A stretch of 64,000 nt of DNA from Burkholderia sp. Ac-20365. Lineage in GTDB: Bacteria; Pseudomonadota; Gammaproteobacteria; Burkholderiales; Burkholderiaceae. The position numbers were made by a program, and so were the translations under genes. Position 1 is the stretch's first letter. Each line of letters opens with the position of its first letter. Location: contig NZ_JAAGPI010000029.1 of NCBI RefSeq assembly GCF_017104715.1, positions 61,353-125,352 on the forward strand, read 5' to 3'. A model generated the notes under the pieces. It saw only the letters and a list, made by a program, of their open reading frames with translations, made no database searches and was not told the DNA's origin. This document shows, piece after piece, positions 17,322 through 26,092 of this stretch.

Positions 17322-18590
17322 TCACTGCAACCGCTGCTCGCGGCCCTGTATATCGCGCGCCAATGCGACGACTGCCGCAATCGATCCGAACGCATGACGT
17401 TCGATCAGCAAGCGCTCGGCAAACTGGATGCACTTCACTTCGACGGCTGCACGGACGGTATCGTCGGAAATGCTGGTGATATCCGCGACCTTCGCCATGC
17501 CGACGATCCGCCGGATCATCTTGCAACCGGCGAAACCCAGCGAACTCGCCAGCAGTCGCTGCATGAAGCGCGCACGAAACGCCTCCGCGCAGTTGCCGCC
17601 AGGGTCATCGCCGATGAAGTGGCTTTTGCGGCGGCTTTCATGTTCACGCCACAACTGCCGGAATTTCTTCTCGAACCCCGACCAGATGCCCGTGATCTGG
17701 TCGAGCAGCCACTCGCGATAATTCTCGTGCTCTGCCTCGATACGACGGTCGTGCCAGTCGCGCGAGAAATAGGCAAGCAACAGGTTCGCCAGCACGGCGC
17801 CGACATCGAAACCCATCGGCCCATAGAACGCAAACTCGGGATCGATGACATAGGTCTCGTCTTTGTTCACCATGATCGAACCCGTATGCAGATCACCATG
17901 CAGCAAGGTTTCCGCATCGTTCATGAACGACCATTTCATCTCGGCCACGGCCACGCGCAGCGCAGGCGTTCGCCAGACGCGCTCGATCAGTTTCTTCGGG
18001 AACGCATTGCTGTAGACGTTGGACGGATGATCTTCGAAGGGGAACGTGAAAACGAGTTCTTCGGTGATCTTGCAAAGCTCCGTGTTGATTGCGGCGCTCA
18101 CCGCGTGCTTTTTCACTTCGGGCGCGAGAAAGAGATCCGAGCCGTAGAACAGCGTGTGTGCAAGATAGGTCGACAGATGCTCGGTGAGCTTCGGATAGAC
18201 ATGACCGTCCATCAGCTTCTGTCGCAGGATTGCATGCGACGACAGCCGCTGCATCACCATCAGATAGAGTTCGGTGTCGGCGTGATACACGCGCGGTACA
18301 TGTTGCGGACACAGTTCGCCGAAGCGCCGCAGCGCGGCAACTTCGCGCTCCATCCGATGCCGCGTCAACGGCCACGACTTGCCGACGAGCCGCAAAAACG
18401 GCGGCGCCTGTTTGACGACGACACTCTTCTCCGGCGTCCGTGAATTGCTGACGAAATACACGTAATTGAGGTTGCCGTCGCCCACTTCCGCGATGTCGAG
18501 TTCGCCCGGTTCATTGAGCAACGCATACACGGATGGCACGCCTCGCAGATACGCGGCCAGCTCCGAAGAACTCAGTGCTTCGAATTCCAT
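17322..18590 (-). CDS. mtnK: S-methyl-5-thioribose kinase
   Basis: 422 residues from ATG 18590 (GGAGGAGA upstream). It has the choline-kinase-like fold of MtnK: GDGNLNYVYFV (nucleotide loop), VVVKQAPPFLR, the catalytic HGDLHTGSIMVN (231 on) and DPEFAFYGPMGFD (250 on), all typical of methylthioribose kinase. It phosphorylates 5-methylthioribose, and in DHAP-shunt organisms also 5-deoxyribose, at C1 with ATP. The ABC importer in the same cluster suggests that free sugar from outside is used, rather than only internally made methylthioadenosine. Confidence 0.93.
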   Translation of the reverse strand: MEFEALSSSELAAYLRGVPSVYALLNEPGELDIAEVGDGNLNYVYFVSNSRTPEKSVVVKQAPPFLRLVGKSWPLTRHRMEREVAALRRFGELCPQHVPRVYHADTELYLMVMQRLSSHAILRQKLMDGHVYPKLTEHLSTYLAHTLFYGSDLFLAPEVKKHAVSAAINTELCKITEELVFTFPFEDHPSNVYSNAFPKKLIERVWRTPALRVAVAEMKWSFMNDAETLLHGDLHTGSIMVNKDETYVIDPEFAFYGPMGFDVGAVLANLLLAYFSRDWHDRRIEAEHENYREWLLDQITGIWSGFEKKFRQLWREHESRRKSHFIGDDPGGNCAEAFRARFMQRLLASSLGFAGCKMIRRIVGMAKVADITSISDDTVRAAVEVKCIQFAERLLIERHAFGSIAAVVALARDIQGREQRLQ

Positions 18591-18618
18591 CAACGTCTCC
18601 TCCGCGATCGGTCCGGCT

Positions 18619-19341
18619 TCAGCGCTTCTTGCGCACCAGATCGAACTTGAAGATGCTCGTGTTGTAGTAGTCGTTGCTGTAACAGATCGGCTCGCCGCTT
18701 TGATCGAAATCGACTTCGTCGAGCAGCAGAAACAGACCGAAGCCGTCGCCGAGTTCCGGCAGATCGCGCGGCGTGAGAATGGTCGGCTGGATCGACGTGT
18801 GCGTGTGCGACAGCCGGCGGCCCGTGCGCTCGAACATCGCGAACAGCGACTCGCCGCCGAGGTCGCCATGCGCCGCGTCGAATACGTGCTTCGGCACGAT
18901 GTCGATGCAATACGCGGCGATTGCATCGTCAGCGCATCGCACTCTTTCGATGCGCACGCAATCGTCGCCAATACGTAGCCGCAGTTTCGCGGCAAGATTC
19001 TCCGACGCCTTGATCTGATCGACCTGCAAACGGCGCGTCGAGGGCGTGGCGCCGACACTGCGAATCATGTCCGTCACAGACATCAGATCATCGAGCCCAC
19101 CTTCGAGCTTCAGTGAAATTTGTCTGATGAAGGTGCCACGTCCCTGCACGCGAGTCAGCAAGCCGTGCGAAATCATCTGCGCGACGGCTTCGCGCAAGCT
19201 GGAGCGCCCTACGCCCAGCAGCTCGCAAAGCTCTATTTCCGTGGGGATTTGATCACCTGGCTTAAGGGCACGCTCCCGGATCATCGACATCAATGATTCC
19301 TGGATCTTGTCGCTCATTGAACGTTCGACGCTCAGGCGCAT
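18619..19341 (-). CDS. GntR-family (HutC/UTRA) transcriptional regulator
   Basis: 240 residues. The N-terminal winged helix reads LKPGDQIPTEIELCELLGVGRSSLREAV and GRGTFI; the C-terminal part resembles the UTRA ligand-binding domain. The ligand is probably a phosphorylated or free sugar of the pathway. It is the first gene of the cluster, 28 bp ahead of mtnK, and a perfect palindrome lies 34 bp upstream of its start. A start at the Met of MSDKIQ (19317) is also possible. Likely a repressor that is released when substrate is present. Confidence 0.88.
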   Translation of the reverse strand: MRLSVERSMSDKIQESLMSMIRERALKPGDQIPTEIELCELLGVGRSSLREAVAQMISHGLLTRVQGRGTFIRQISLKLEGGLDDLMSVTDMIRSVGATPSTRRLQVDQIKASENLAAKLRLRIGDDCVRIERVRCADDAIAAYCIDIVPKHVFDAAHGDLGGESLFAMFERTGRRLSHTHTSIQPTILTPRDLPELGDGFGLFLLLDEVDFDQSGEPICYSNDYYNTSIFKFDLVRKKR

Positions 19342-19374
19342 GCCGGTACCAGGTATTGAAAGTAGCTGAAATAT

Positions 19375-19392
19375 ACATCAGACATCTGATGT
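19375..19392. promoter_or_regulatory. Perfect palindromic operator candidate for GntR
   Basis: ACATCAGA-CA-TCTGATGT: two perfect 8-bp arms around CA, 34-51 bp upstream of the gntR start. Size and symmetry fit a GntR/HutC dimer site. A near copy precedes the binding-protein gene at 15445, supporting one regulon. Confidence 0.65.
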
Positions 19393-19450
19393 TTTTATCG
19401 GTGTTTACCCGCGCGAGAAAGCGCGGGCAAACACGGAGATCCGATCGCAA

Positions 19451-20296
19451 TCACGACGCGGCAAGCATCGGATAGGTGAACAGAAAGAAGTGCGTCACGT
19501 TAAGGCCGAAGTGGGCGAGCACAGCCGCCCGCAAACCGCCGAAGCGAAACGCCAGTCCGTAGCCAATCCCAGCGACGCTTCCAGCGATGACCCAACGCCA
19601 GCCTCCTGCAGCATGCGCGAGGCCGAACAATAGCGACGCAACGCAAAGGGCGATGAGGTCGGCATGCGCATGTCGCTGCAGAAGACGGCGCAGCCCGCCT
19701 TGCAGATAGCCTCGAAATAGCGCCTCTTCGGCGAACGTGACGAGCAACAGGTTATTGAGCAGCCAGAGCCAGCTGACGGACGGCCACTTCGGCTCCCATC
19801 TGACGAGTCCCAGCATCAACGCGATCATCAGACATGCGACCGACGTCAGCACCATGCCCGTCACGCCTGCCTTCAGCGCGGCGCGCAGATCGTGTGGCGG
19901 CCGGATCCATGGCAGAACCAGCAGGAGCCAGAAACCGATCAGCGGCTTGTCGAGATTGAGGTACATCGTGAACGGCACCGCATCCGCCGAAAATCGCACC
20001 GGCCCGATGACCTGAGGGTTATGAAACCCCGGCAGCCAGTGCATGCTCAGCGCAATCGCGAGCACGATAAACATCAGATGACCGGCGCATTGCATGCGGT
20101 ACGTCCGCTGCGGCAACACGGCGCTGGCAGCAATCAGCAACAGCGCGACGGGAATCAGGGCGAGCACGCCGAACTGTCCGCCTGCCAGCGCGACGCCATA
20201 GGCGATGACGAGCAGGCCAACCGCGAGCCATCGAAGTGCCGATGACCACGCGATGGGCGCGGCGAGAAAAATTGCGATCCATGGAACGGCGAACAT
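19451..20296 (-). CDS. CPBP-family intramembrane metalloprotease (CAAX protease/Abi type)
   Basis: 281 residues with about eight membrane helices. The CPBP active site is present in order: EEALFRGYLQG (Glu-Glu and Arg), FGLAHAAGG (His) and HFGLNVTHFF (His/Asn). Such proteins are intramembrane proteases of mostly unknown substrate; some self-immunity proteins of bacteriocin producers belong here. It stands alone between the gntR promoter region and the aau cluster, with no obvious functional link. Confidence 0.85.
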   Translation of the reverse strand: MFAVPWIAIFLAAPIAWSSALRWLAVGLLVIAYGVALAGGQFGVLALIPVALLLIAASAVLPQRTYRMQCAGHLMFIVLAIALSMHWLPGFHNPQVIGPVRFSADAVPFTMYLNLDKPLIGFWLLLVLPWIRPPHDLRAALKAGVTGMVLTSVACLMIALMLGLVRWEPKWPSVSWLWLLNNLLLVTFAEEALFRGYLQGGLRRLLQRHAHADLIALCVASLLFGLAHAAGGWRWVIAGSVAGIGYGLAFRFGGLRAAVLAHFGLNVTHFFLFTYPMLAAS

Positions 20297-20569
20297 TGGG
20301 CTCCCAGGTCTGAGTTGCGCTTGAGTGAAAGGGTGAAACGGCCGGGGCGCAAGGATACCAACTTAAAACGACCGCCCGTTTCGCTCCTAGATACATACCC
20401 CTATTCCCAACAGCGGCACCGCGTACAACCTGACACATCGCCCACATCCCTTTCAGCAAGACTACCAATATCCCATATCGGCACGCACGCCTTGCCGGTT
20501 TCGGCGTTGGCCCGATTTTTCGTCGATCTAAAGTCGCCTCACACAACGTGAATCCCTACTGGAGGCGAC

Positions 20570-21727
20570 ATGAGCATAAGGCGACGCACCGCGGCTACCG
20601 CGGCGACGCTGGCATTTGCGGCTGCATGCATCGGCAGCGCGCACGCAATCGAAAAGCCCGAAGAACTGACCGTGCAGAAGCTGCCCGCGTGGCATCCGCA
20701 TGAAGTGTTCGTCGTCGATATTTCGATGCCGTCGATGACGGACGCGCGCATTTATATGTACGACGCCGACGCGAAAAAGCTGCTCGGACAGATCGACGCC
20801 GGCTTCGCGCCGGGCTTTGCGATTTCGCCCGATCACAAGACGAGCTATGTGTCGACCACGTACTTCGCGCGCGGCTCGCACGGCACGCGCACCGACGTCG
20901 TCGAACTCACGGACAACTCGACGCTCGATCACACCGGCGAAATCGTGATCCCGCCGAAGCACGGCCAGCACGTCCCGTCGCCGTACAACACGACGTTCAG
21001 CGCGGACGGCAAGCGTCTTTACGTGACCAACATCACGCCCGCTGCATCCGTCACGGTCATCGACGTCGCGACGAAGAAGGTGCTCTCCGAGATCGACATG
21101 GCCGCCTGCGTGCTCGCCTATCCGTCGGGCAACGACCGCTTCACGGGTCTGTGCGAAAGCGGCAAGGCGCTCACCATCACCCTCGATGCGCACGGCAAGG
21201 AAGCGAAGCGCGTGATGTCCGACGCGTTCATCGACGTCGACAAAGACCCCGCGTACATCAATGCATCGCCGTATCAGGGCGGCTATCTGTTCACGACTTT
21301 CCACGGCATGGTGCGCACCGCCGATTTCCACGGCGACAAGCCCGTGTTCGGCAAGCCGTGGTCGCTGCTGACGGATGCCGAGCGCGCCGAAGGCTGGCGT
21401 CCGGGCGGTTTGCAGCAGACGGCCGTGCAGGCGAAGCTGAATCGCTATTACGTCGCGATGCACAAGGGCGGCGAAGGCACGCACAAGGATCCCGGCACGG
21501 AAGTCTGGGTGTACGACCTGCAGACGAAAAAGCGCATTGCGCGCTGGGATCTGTCGCAGCAGAAGATCGATCCGATCGCATCGATTCAGGTCAGCGAAGA
21601 CGACAAGCCGCTGTTCTACGGCATCACGGGCACGTCGGATCTCGTCGTGATGGATGCGCGTACGGGCAAGCTGCAGCACGTCGAAAAGCAGGTCGGCAAT
21701 ACGTCGTCGCTGCTCGTCAATCCGTGA
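20570..21727 (+). CDS. aauB: Aromatic amine dehydrogenase, large (beta-propeller) subunit
   Basis: 385 residues with a signal peptide ending GSAHA near residue 26 and a seven-bladed propeller rich in YVTN-like strands (RLYVTNITPAASVTVIDVATKK). Conserved amine-dehydrogenase large-subunit stretches include MPSMTDARIYMYDAD, PSPYNTTFSADGK and AYPSGNDRFTGLCESG. With AauA it forms the periplasmic enzyme oxidising primary amines to aldehydes. AauB is preferred over MauB because the next genes are phenylacetaldehyde-type and no mauF/G/L/M/N are present. GGAGG lies 4 nt before the ATG. Confidence 0.88.
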   Translation: MSIRRRTAATAATLAFAAACIGSAHAIEKPEELTVQKLPAWHPHEVFVVDISMPSMTDARIYMYDADAKKLLGQIDAGFAPGFAISPDHKTSYVSTTYFARGSHGTRTDVVELTDNSTLDHTGEIVIPPKHGQHVPSPYNTTFSADGKRLYVTNITPAASVTVIDVATKKVLSEIDMAACVLAYPSGNDRFTGLCESGKALTITLDAHGKEAKRVMSDAFIDVDKDPAYINASPYQGGYLFTTFHGMVRTADFHGDKPVFGKPWSLLTDAERAEGWRPGGLQQTAVQAKLNRYYVAMHKGGEGTHKDPGTEVWVYDLQTKKRIARWDLSQQKIDPIASIQVSEDDKPLFYGITGTSDLVVMDARTGKLQHVEKQVGNTSSLLVNP

Positions 21728-21734
21728 GGCCGAC

Positions 21735-22301
21735 ATGATGCTCGATCCTGTACTCGCGACGGGCGCGCAAGCCAGCACGGCGATTGTCGTACTGCTCGGC
21801 GCTGTCGCCAAATGGCGGCGCCCTGCCGCGTTCCGTCAGGCGCTCGGCGACTACCGCCTGTTGCCCGATGCGCTGACGGCGCCCGCCGCCTTCGCCATCA
21901 CGGCAGCGGAAACGGTCGGCGCTGCCGCGCTGCTGTTCCCCGACACACGCGTGATCGGCGCGATCGTGCTGGTCGCGTTGCTGCTCGCGTTCGCGGCGGG
22001 ACTCGCGTTCAACATCCTGCGCGGCCACACCGATATCGATTGCGGCTGCTCGGGTTTTGCGGCAACGCAAGCCGCGACGCAAGCGAACGCGCCGCGCGGC
22101 ATCGGCTGGTTCCATGTCGGGCGCGCACTGCTGCTCGCTGCGCTCGCCGCCACCGCGTTCATCGAGCCCGCGACGCGTTCGATCGTGTGGTTCGACTACC
22201 TGACGCTCTTCTTCGCCGTGCTGCTGATCGTCTGCGCACTGCTCACTTTCGATGTGCTGCTGGCCAACGTGCCGCGCCTCTCTCACTTGAGGAATTCATG
22301 A
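21735..22301 (+). CDS. aauE: MauE/AauE membrane protein for small-subunit export
   Basis: 188 residues, about four to five membrane helices, with the paired cysteines DIDCGCSGF (Cys103, Cys105) typical of MauE. Together with MauD it is required for transport and disulfide formation of the cysteine-rich small subunit. ATG at 21735 is 7 bp after the aauB stop. It resembles the DoxX/MauE redox-membrane family, which may pass electrons or thiols to AauD. Confidence 0.9.
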   Translation: MMLDPVLATGAQASTAIVVLLGAVAKWRRPAAFRQALGDYRLLPDALTAPAAFAITAAETVGAAALLFPDTRVIGAIVLVALLLAFAAGLAFNILRGHTDIDCGCSGFAATQAATQANAPRGIGWFHVGRALLLAALAATAFIEPATRSIVWFDYLTLFFAVLLIVCALLTFDVLLANVPRLSHLRNS

Positions 22302-22915
22302 TGCAAACCGCTCTCACCGTTTCCACCGCGCTCCTGTGGATCGCCGTTCTCGCGCTCGGCGCGATCTGTCTCGCCCTCGTTCGCCAGGTCGGCATTCTGT
22401 ACGAACGCATCATGCCCGCAGGCGCATTGATGATCGATAAAGGCCCCGCTGTCGGCGCAATCGCACCGACCTTCGAGCTTGCCGATATTCGCGGCCAGAA
22501 CGTGAAGGTCGGCGGTATCGATGCGCAAGGCAAGGCCACGCTGCTGTTCTTCCTGTCGCCGACGTGCCCGGTCTGCAAGAAGCTGCTGCCGCTGCTGCCG
22601 TCGCTGCAATCGAGCGAAACGACGCCCGTCAACATCGTGCTCGCCAGCGACGGCGACCTCGCCGAACATCAGCGCTTCGCGCAGAAGCAGAACCTCGACC
22701 GCTTCCCGTACGTGCTGTCGCAGGAACTGGGCATGGCGTATCAGATCGGCAAGCTGCCGTATGCCGTGCTGCTCGACGACAGCGGCAAGGTGCGCGCGAA
22801 GGGTCTCGTGAATACGCGTGAGCATCTGGAAAGCCTGTTCGAAGCGAAGGAACGCGGCGTCGCGTCGCTGCAGGAGTTCGTGCACGGCGATCATCGCCAC
22901 GAACAGCACGCCTGA
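22298..22915 (+). CDS. aauD: MauD/AauD thioredoxin-like disulfide protein
   Basis: 205 residues, tandem ATG ATG at 22298/22301 overlapping the aauE stop. One N-terminal membrane anchor (VSTALLWIAVLALGAICLALV) is followed by a periplasmic thioredoxin fold with active site SPTCPVCKK (Cys90, Cys93) and the cis-proline region KLPYAVLLD. MauD-type proteins introduce or isomerise the six disulfides of the small subunit. The C-terminus is His-rich (HGDHRHEQH). Confidence 0.9.
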   Translation: MMQTALTVSTALLWIAVLALGAICLALVRQVGILYERIMPAGALMIDKGPAVGAIAPTFELADIRGQNVKVGGIDAQGKATLLFFLSPTCPVCKKLLPLLPSLQSSETTPVNIVLASDGDLAEHQRFAQKQNLDRFPYVLSQELGMAYQIGKLPYAVLLDDSGKVRAKGLVNTREHLESLFEAKERGVASLQEFVHGDHRHEQHA

Positions 22916-22954
22916 GCGCCGAACCCGAATACAACCTGAGCGGAGAACAATCAC

Positions 22955-23491
22955 ATGGGCGTTTTTGATTCATGGTTCGAGAAGTCGGCACGCGGCGTCG
23001 CACAGCGCAGTTCGCGGCGCAGCGCGATGGCGAAGCTCGGCAAGGTGCTGGTCGGCTCGGCGATGCTGCCGCTGCTGCCCGTCGATCGCACGGCGTATGC
23101 AGCAGATGCGGCTTCGGCTGCATCGGGCGCCGCGGCATCCGGTGCAAGCGACGATCCGATGAGCTGCGACTACTGGAAGTACTGCGCGATCGACGGCTGG
23201 CTCTGCAGCTGCTGCGGCGGCACGTCGAGCAGTTGCCCGCCGGGCACGACGCCTTCGCCGATCACGTGGATCGGTACCTGCCGCAATCCGCACGACGGCA
23301 CCGACTACATCGTTTCGTACAACGACTGCTGCGGCAAAACCTCGTGCGGCAAGTGCTTCTGCAATCGCAACGAACGCGAGAAGCCGCTCTACAAGCTGTC
23401 GCTCGACAACGACATCAACTGGTGTATGGCGAACGGCAACTCGAACTATCACTGTTCGGTTTCGGTCCTGCTTGGAGCAGCAAAGCAATGA
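22955..23491 (+). CDS. aauA: Aromatic amine dehydrogenase, small (TTQ) subunit
   Basis: 178 residues. A long leader with twin-arginine-like SSRRSAMAKLGKVL precedes the mature domain, which has the dense cysteine pattern of TTQ enzymes (CDYWKYC, CSCCGG, NDCCGK, CGKCFC). By comparison with methylamine dehydrogenase (Trp57/Trp108), Trp105 in SPITWIGTC and Trp156 in NDINWCMAN are the pair cross-linked into tryptophan tryptophylquinone; Asp124 in SYNDCC matches the catalytic Asp. The NDINWCMANGN/CNRNEREKPLY stretch is closer to aromatic than to methylamine dehydrogenase. Confidence 0.92.
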   Translation: MGVFDSWFEKSARGVAQRSSRRSAMAKLGKVLVGSAMLPLLPVDRTAYAADAASAASGAAASGASDDPMSCDYWKYCAIDGWLCSCCGGTSSSCPPGTTPSPITWIGTCRNPHDGTDYIVSYNDCCGKTSCGKCFCNRNEREKPLYKLSLDNDINWCMANGNSNYHCSVSVLLGAAKQ

Positions 23492-23985
23492 AGACGAATC
23501 ACGTTGGAAAACTCGCGGCCGCCTGTATTGCGGCGGCCGCGTCGTTCGCAACGGCGGGTGTCGCGCATGCACAGACGATCCACTATCCCGCCGGCAAGAG
23601 CACGTTCGACGCGCAATGCGCGGTGTGTCATCAGGCGGGCGGCAAGGGCCAGGACGGACTCGCGCCGCCGCTCACCGAGTATCCCGGCAAGTACTCGACG
23701 ACGGCACAGGGCCGCGCGCAACTGACATCGACGGTCGTGCACGGCATGTTCGGCGAGATCAAGGTCAACGACAAGAGCTACAACTTCAAGATGCCGAGCT
23801 TCGCGAGCGCCAGCGACGAAGACCTGGCTCAGGTGTTGAACTACGTCGTGTTCGACCTGAACGCGAAGCACGGTGACGCGAAGCCGTTCACGGCCGCTGA
23901 CATCAAGGCCGCGCGCGCGCAGACGATGGACAGCTCCGCCGTTCATTCGCAACGCGCTGCCGTCGTGAAAGGACTCGGCCTATGA
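23488..23985 (+). CDS. Periplasmic monohaem cytochrome c
   Basis: 165 residues with a clear signal peptide (cleavage near AHAQ, residue 29) and one haem site CAVCH (44-48). Met residues around VNDKSYNFKMPSF may supply the axial ligand. It overlaps the aauA stop by 4 bp, the position of the small cytochrome (orf-2) described in the Alcaligenes faecalis aau cluster. It probably takes electrons from the TTQ enzyme, directly or through a blue copper protein, toward the terminal oxidase. Confidence 0.88.
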   Translation: MKTNHVGKLAAACIAAAASFATAGVAHAQTIHYPAGKSTFDAQCAVCHQAGGKGQDGLAPPLTEYPGKYSTTAQGRAQLTSTVVHGMFGEIKVNDKSYNFKMPSFASASDEDLAQVLNYVVFDLNAKHGDAKPFTAADIKAARAQTMDSSAVHSQRAAVVKGLGL

Positions 23986-24545
23986 ACGCCGCCCGCGTGT
24001 CTCGTGCCGGCGACCGCGTGCAGACGCAAGCGCCCGCGCGCGGCGCGCGCGCGGTGTCGACGGCAACGCTGTGGATCGGCGCGGCGCGCCGCATGTCGAT
24101 GCTGCTCGTCGCGTGCGCCGCGACTTACGCGCCGCCCTCGCCGGCCAATGCCGAAGGCGCTGCCGATGCCACGCTCGCGCAGCAGCACTGGGTGCTCAAC
24201 TGCATGGGCTGTCATACGGCGACGGGCGGCGGCATTCCCGGCAAGGTACCGCCGCTCGCGAACTCGCTCGGCTACTTCGAGCATCTGCCTGCGGGTCGCG
24301 AGTATGTGATGCGCGTGCCGGGCGCATCGAACTCGGCGCTCTCCGATCAGGAACTCGCCGACACGCTCAACTGGCTGCTCACGACGATGAACCGCGACGC
24401 GCTGCCGAAAGACTTCAAGCCCTACACAGCCGCCGAAATCAGCGCGCACCGCCGCCCCGCTTTTTCCGATGTCGCCACCGTGCGCGCCGGACTGATCCGC
24501 GACCTGCACGAGCGCGGCATCAAGGGCGTGGCCGACCGCTACTGA
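23982..24545 (+). CDS. Second periplasmic cytochrome c
   Basis: 187 residues overlapping the previous stop (ATGA), with one haem site CMGCH (74-78). The N-terminus is long; a signal peptide is most evident from the Met at residue 38 or 40 (MSMLLVACAATYAPPSPANA), so translation may start later than 23982. The domain resembles cytochromes encoded with quinoprotein dehydrogenases. Two consecutive cytochromes suggest a dedicated electron chain for amine oxidation. Confidence 0.82.
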   Translation: MNAARVSRAGDRVQTQAPARGARAVSTATLWIGAARRMSMLLVACAATYAPPSPANAEGAADATLAQQHWVLNCMGCHTATGGGIPGKVPPLANSLGYFEHLPAGREYVMRVPGASNSALSDQELADTLNWLLTTMNRDALPKDFKPYTAAEISAHRRPAFSDVATVRAGLIRDLHERGIKGVADRY

Positions 24546-24568
24546 AACCCCAATCAAAGGAATCGAAC

Positions 24569-26074
24569 ATGGAGACGAACAACACCTTCCCGCTGCTCGA
24601 CGCAACGCAAGCGTTCCTCGCGAAGCCGAAGAAAATGCTGATCGGCGCGGAGTGGACGGATGCAACGTCGGGCCGCACGATCGACGTCGTGAATCCCGCC
24701 GACGGCAGCGTGCTCGCGCGCGTGCCTGAAGCCAACGAACACGACGTGCAGCAGGCGGTCGCCGCTGCCCGCCGCGCATTCGACGCAGGCCCGTGGCGCA
24801 CGATGAAAACCACCGACCGCGAACGACTGCTGCTGAAGCTCGCCGATCTCGTCGAAGCCAACGCGCGCGAACTCGCCGAAATCGAATCGCTCGATAACGG
24901 CAAGTCGGTGATGGTCGCGCAAGGGCTCGATGTGTCGATGGCCGCGCAGTGCTTCCGCTACATGGCGGGTTGGGCGACGAAGATTGAAGGCAGCGTGATC
25001 GATGCGGGCATGCCGTACATGCCGGGCAGCGAAGTATTTGCGTACACGCGCAAGGAAGCCGTCGGCGTGGTCGGCGCAATCATTCCGTGGAATTTCCCGC
25101 TGCTGATGGCGGCATGGAAGATCGCCCCTGCCCTCGCAACGGGCTGCACCGTCGTGCTGAAGCCTGCTGAAGACACGCCGCTTTCCGCACTGCGTCTTGG
25201 CGAATTGATCCGCGAAGCGGGTTATCCGGAAGGCGTGGTGAACATCATCACCGGTTATGGACATACGGCGGGCGCCGCGCTGTCGCGCGATCCGCGCATC
25301 GACAAGATCGCGTTCACCGGTTCGACGCAGACGGGCAAGCTGATCGGCCACGCGGCGCTCGACAACATGACGCGCATGTCGCTGGAACTCGGCGGCAAGT
25401 CGCCTGTAATCGTGCTGCCCGACGTCGATATCGCGAAGGCTGCGCAAGGCGTCGCCGACGCGATTTTCTTCAACCAGGGCCAGGTGTGCACGGCGGGCTC
25501 GCGCGTTTATATCCATAGCAAGGTGTTCGATCAGGTGATCGACGGCGTCGCGCAGATTGCGAAGAGCCTGAAGATCGGCGCGGGCATGGACCCGACGACG
25601 CAGATCGGCCCGCTCGTCTCGGCGAAGCAACGCGAGCGCGTGTGCGGCTATATCGATTCGGGTTTCGCGGAAGGCGCACGCGCGGCTGCGGGCGGCAAGC
25701 TGATCGACAAGCCGGGCTTCTTCGTCGAGCCGACTGTGATGGTCGATACGAATCATTCGATGCGCGTGGTGCGCGAAGAGATCTTCGGGCCCGTGCTGGT
25801 CGCGATGCCATTCGACGATATCGACAATGCCGTGCAACTCGCCAACGACACGCAATATGGCCTTGGCGCCAGCATCTGGTCGAACGATATGTCGGCGGTT
25901 CACAAGCTGATTCCGCGCATTGCGGCGGGCACGGTGTGGGTCAATTGCCACTCGCTGCTCGACAACGCACTGCCCTTCGGCGGCATGAAGCAATCGGGCT
26001 TTGGCCGCGAATTGGGCCGCGCCGTCATCGAGCAGTACATGGAAAGCAAGTCGGTGATGATCAATTACGCGTAA
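24569..26074 (+). CDS. Aldehyde dehydrogenase, phenylacetaldehyde dehydrogenase-like
   Basis: 501 residues with the full ALDH signature: WNFPLLMAAWKIAPAL, FTGSTQTGK, ELGGKSP (catalytic Glu) and NQGQVCTAGSR (catalytic Cys), and FGGMKQSGFGRE near the end. It has no signal peptide, so it is a cytoplasmic NAD(P)+ enzyme. Placed 23 bp after the cytochromes, it would oxidise the aldehyde made from phenylethylamine or tyramine to phenylacetate or 4-hydroxyphenylacetate. AAAGGA lies 7-8 nt before the ATG 24569. Confidence 0.87.
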   Translation: METNNTFPLLDATQAFLAKPKKMLIGAEWTDATSGRTIDVVNPADGSVLARVPEANEHDVQQAVAAARRAFDAGPWRTMKTTDRERLLLKLADLVEANARELAEIESLDNGKSVMVAQGLDVSMAAQCFRYMAGWATKIEGSVIDAGMPYMPGSEVFAYTRKEAVGVVGAIIPWNFPLLMAAWKIAPALATGCTVVLKPAEDTPLSALRLGELIREAGYPEGVVNIITGYGHTAGAALSRDPRIDKIAFTGSTQTGKLIGHAALDNMTRMSLELGGKSPVIVLPDVDIAKAAQGVADAIFFNQGQVCTAGSRVYIHSKVFDQVIDGVAQIAKSLKIGAGMDPTTQIGPLVSAKQRERVCGYIDSGFAEGARAAAGGKLIDKPGFFVEPTVMVDTNHSMRVVREEIFGPVLVAMPFDDIDNAVQLANDTQYGLGASIWSNDMSAVHKLIPRIAAGTVWVNCHSLLDNALPFGGMKQSGFGRELGRAVIEQYMESKSVMINYA

Positions 26075-26092
26075 GCGCGATTTGCATGGCTT

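Noticed and set aside
20297..20569. Sigma-54 promoter upstream of aauB
   Set aside because: TTGGCCCGATTTTTCG only loosely resembles the -24/-12 pattern; the invariant GC at -12 is not matched.
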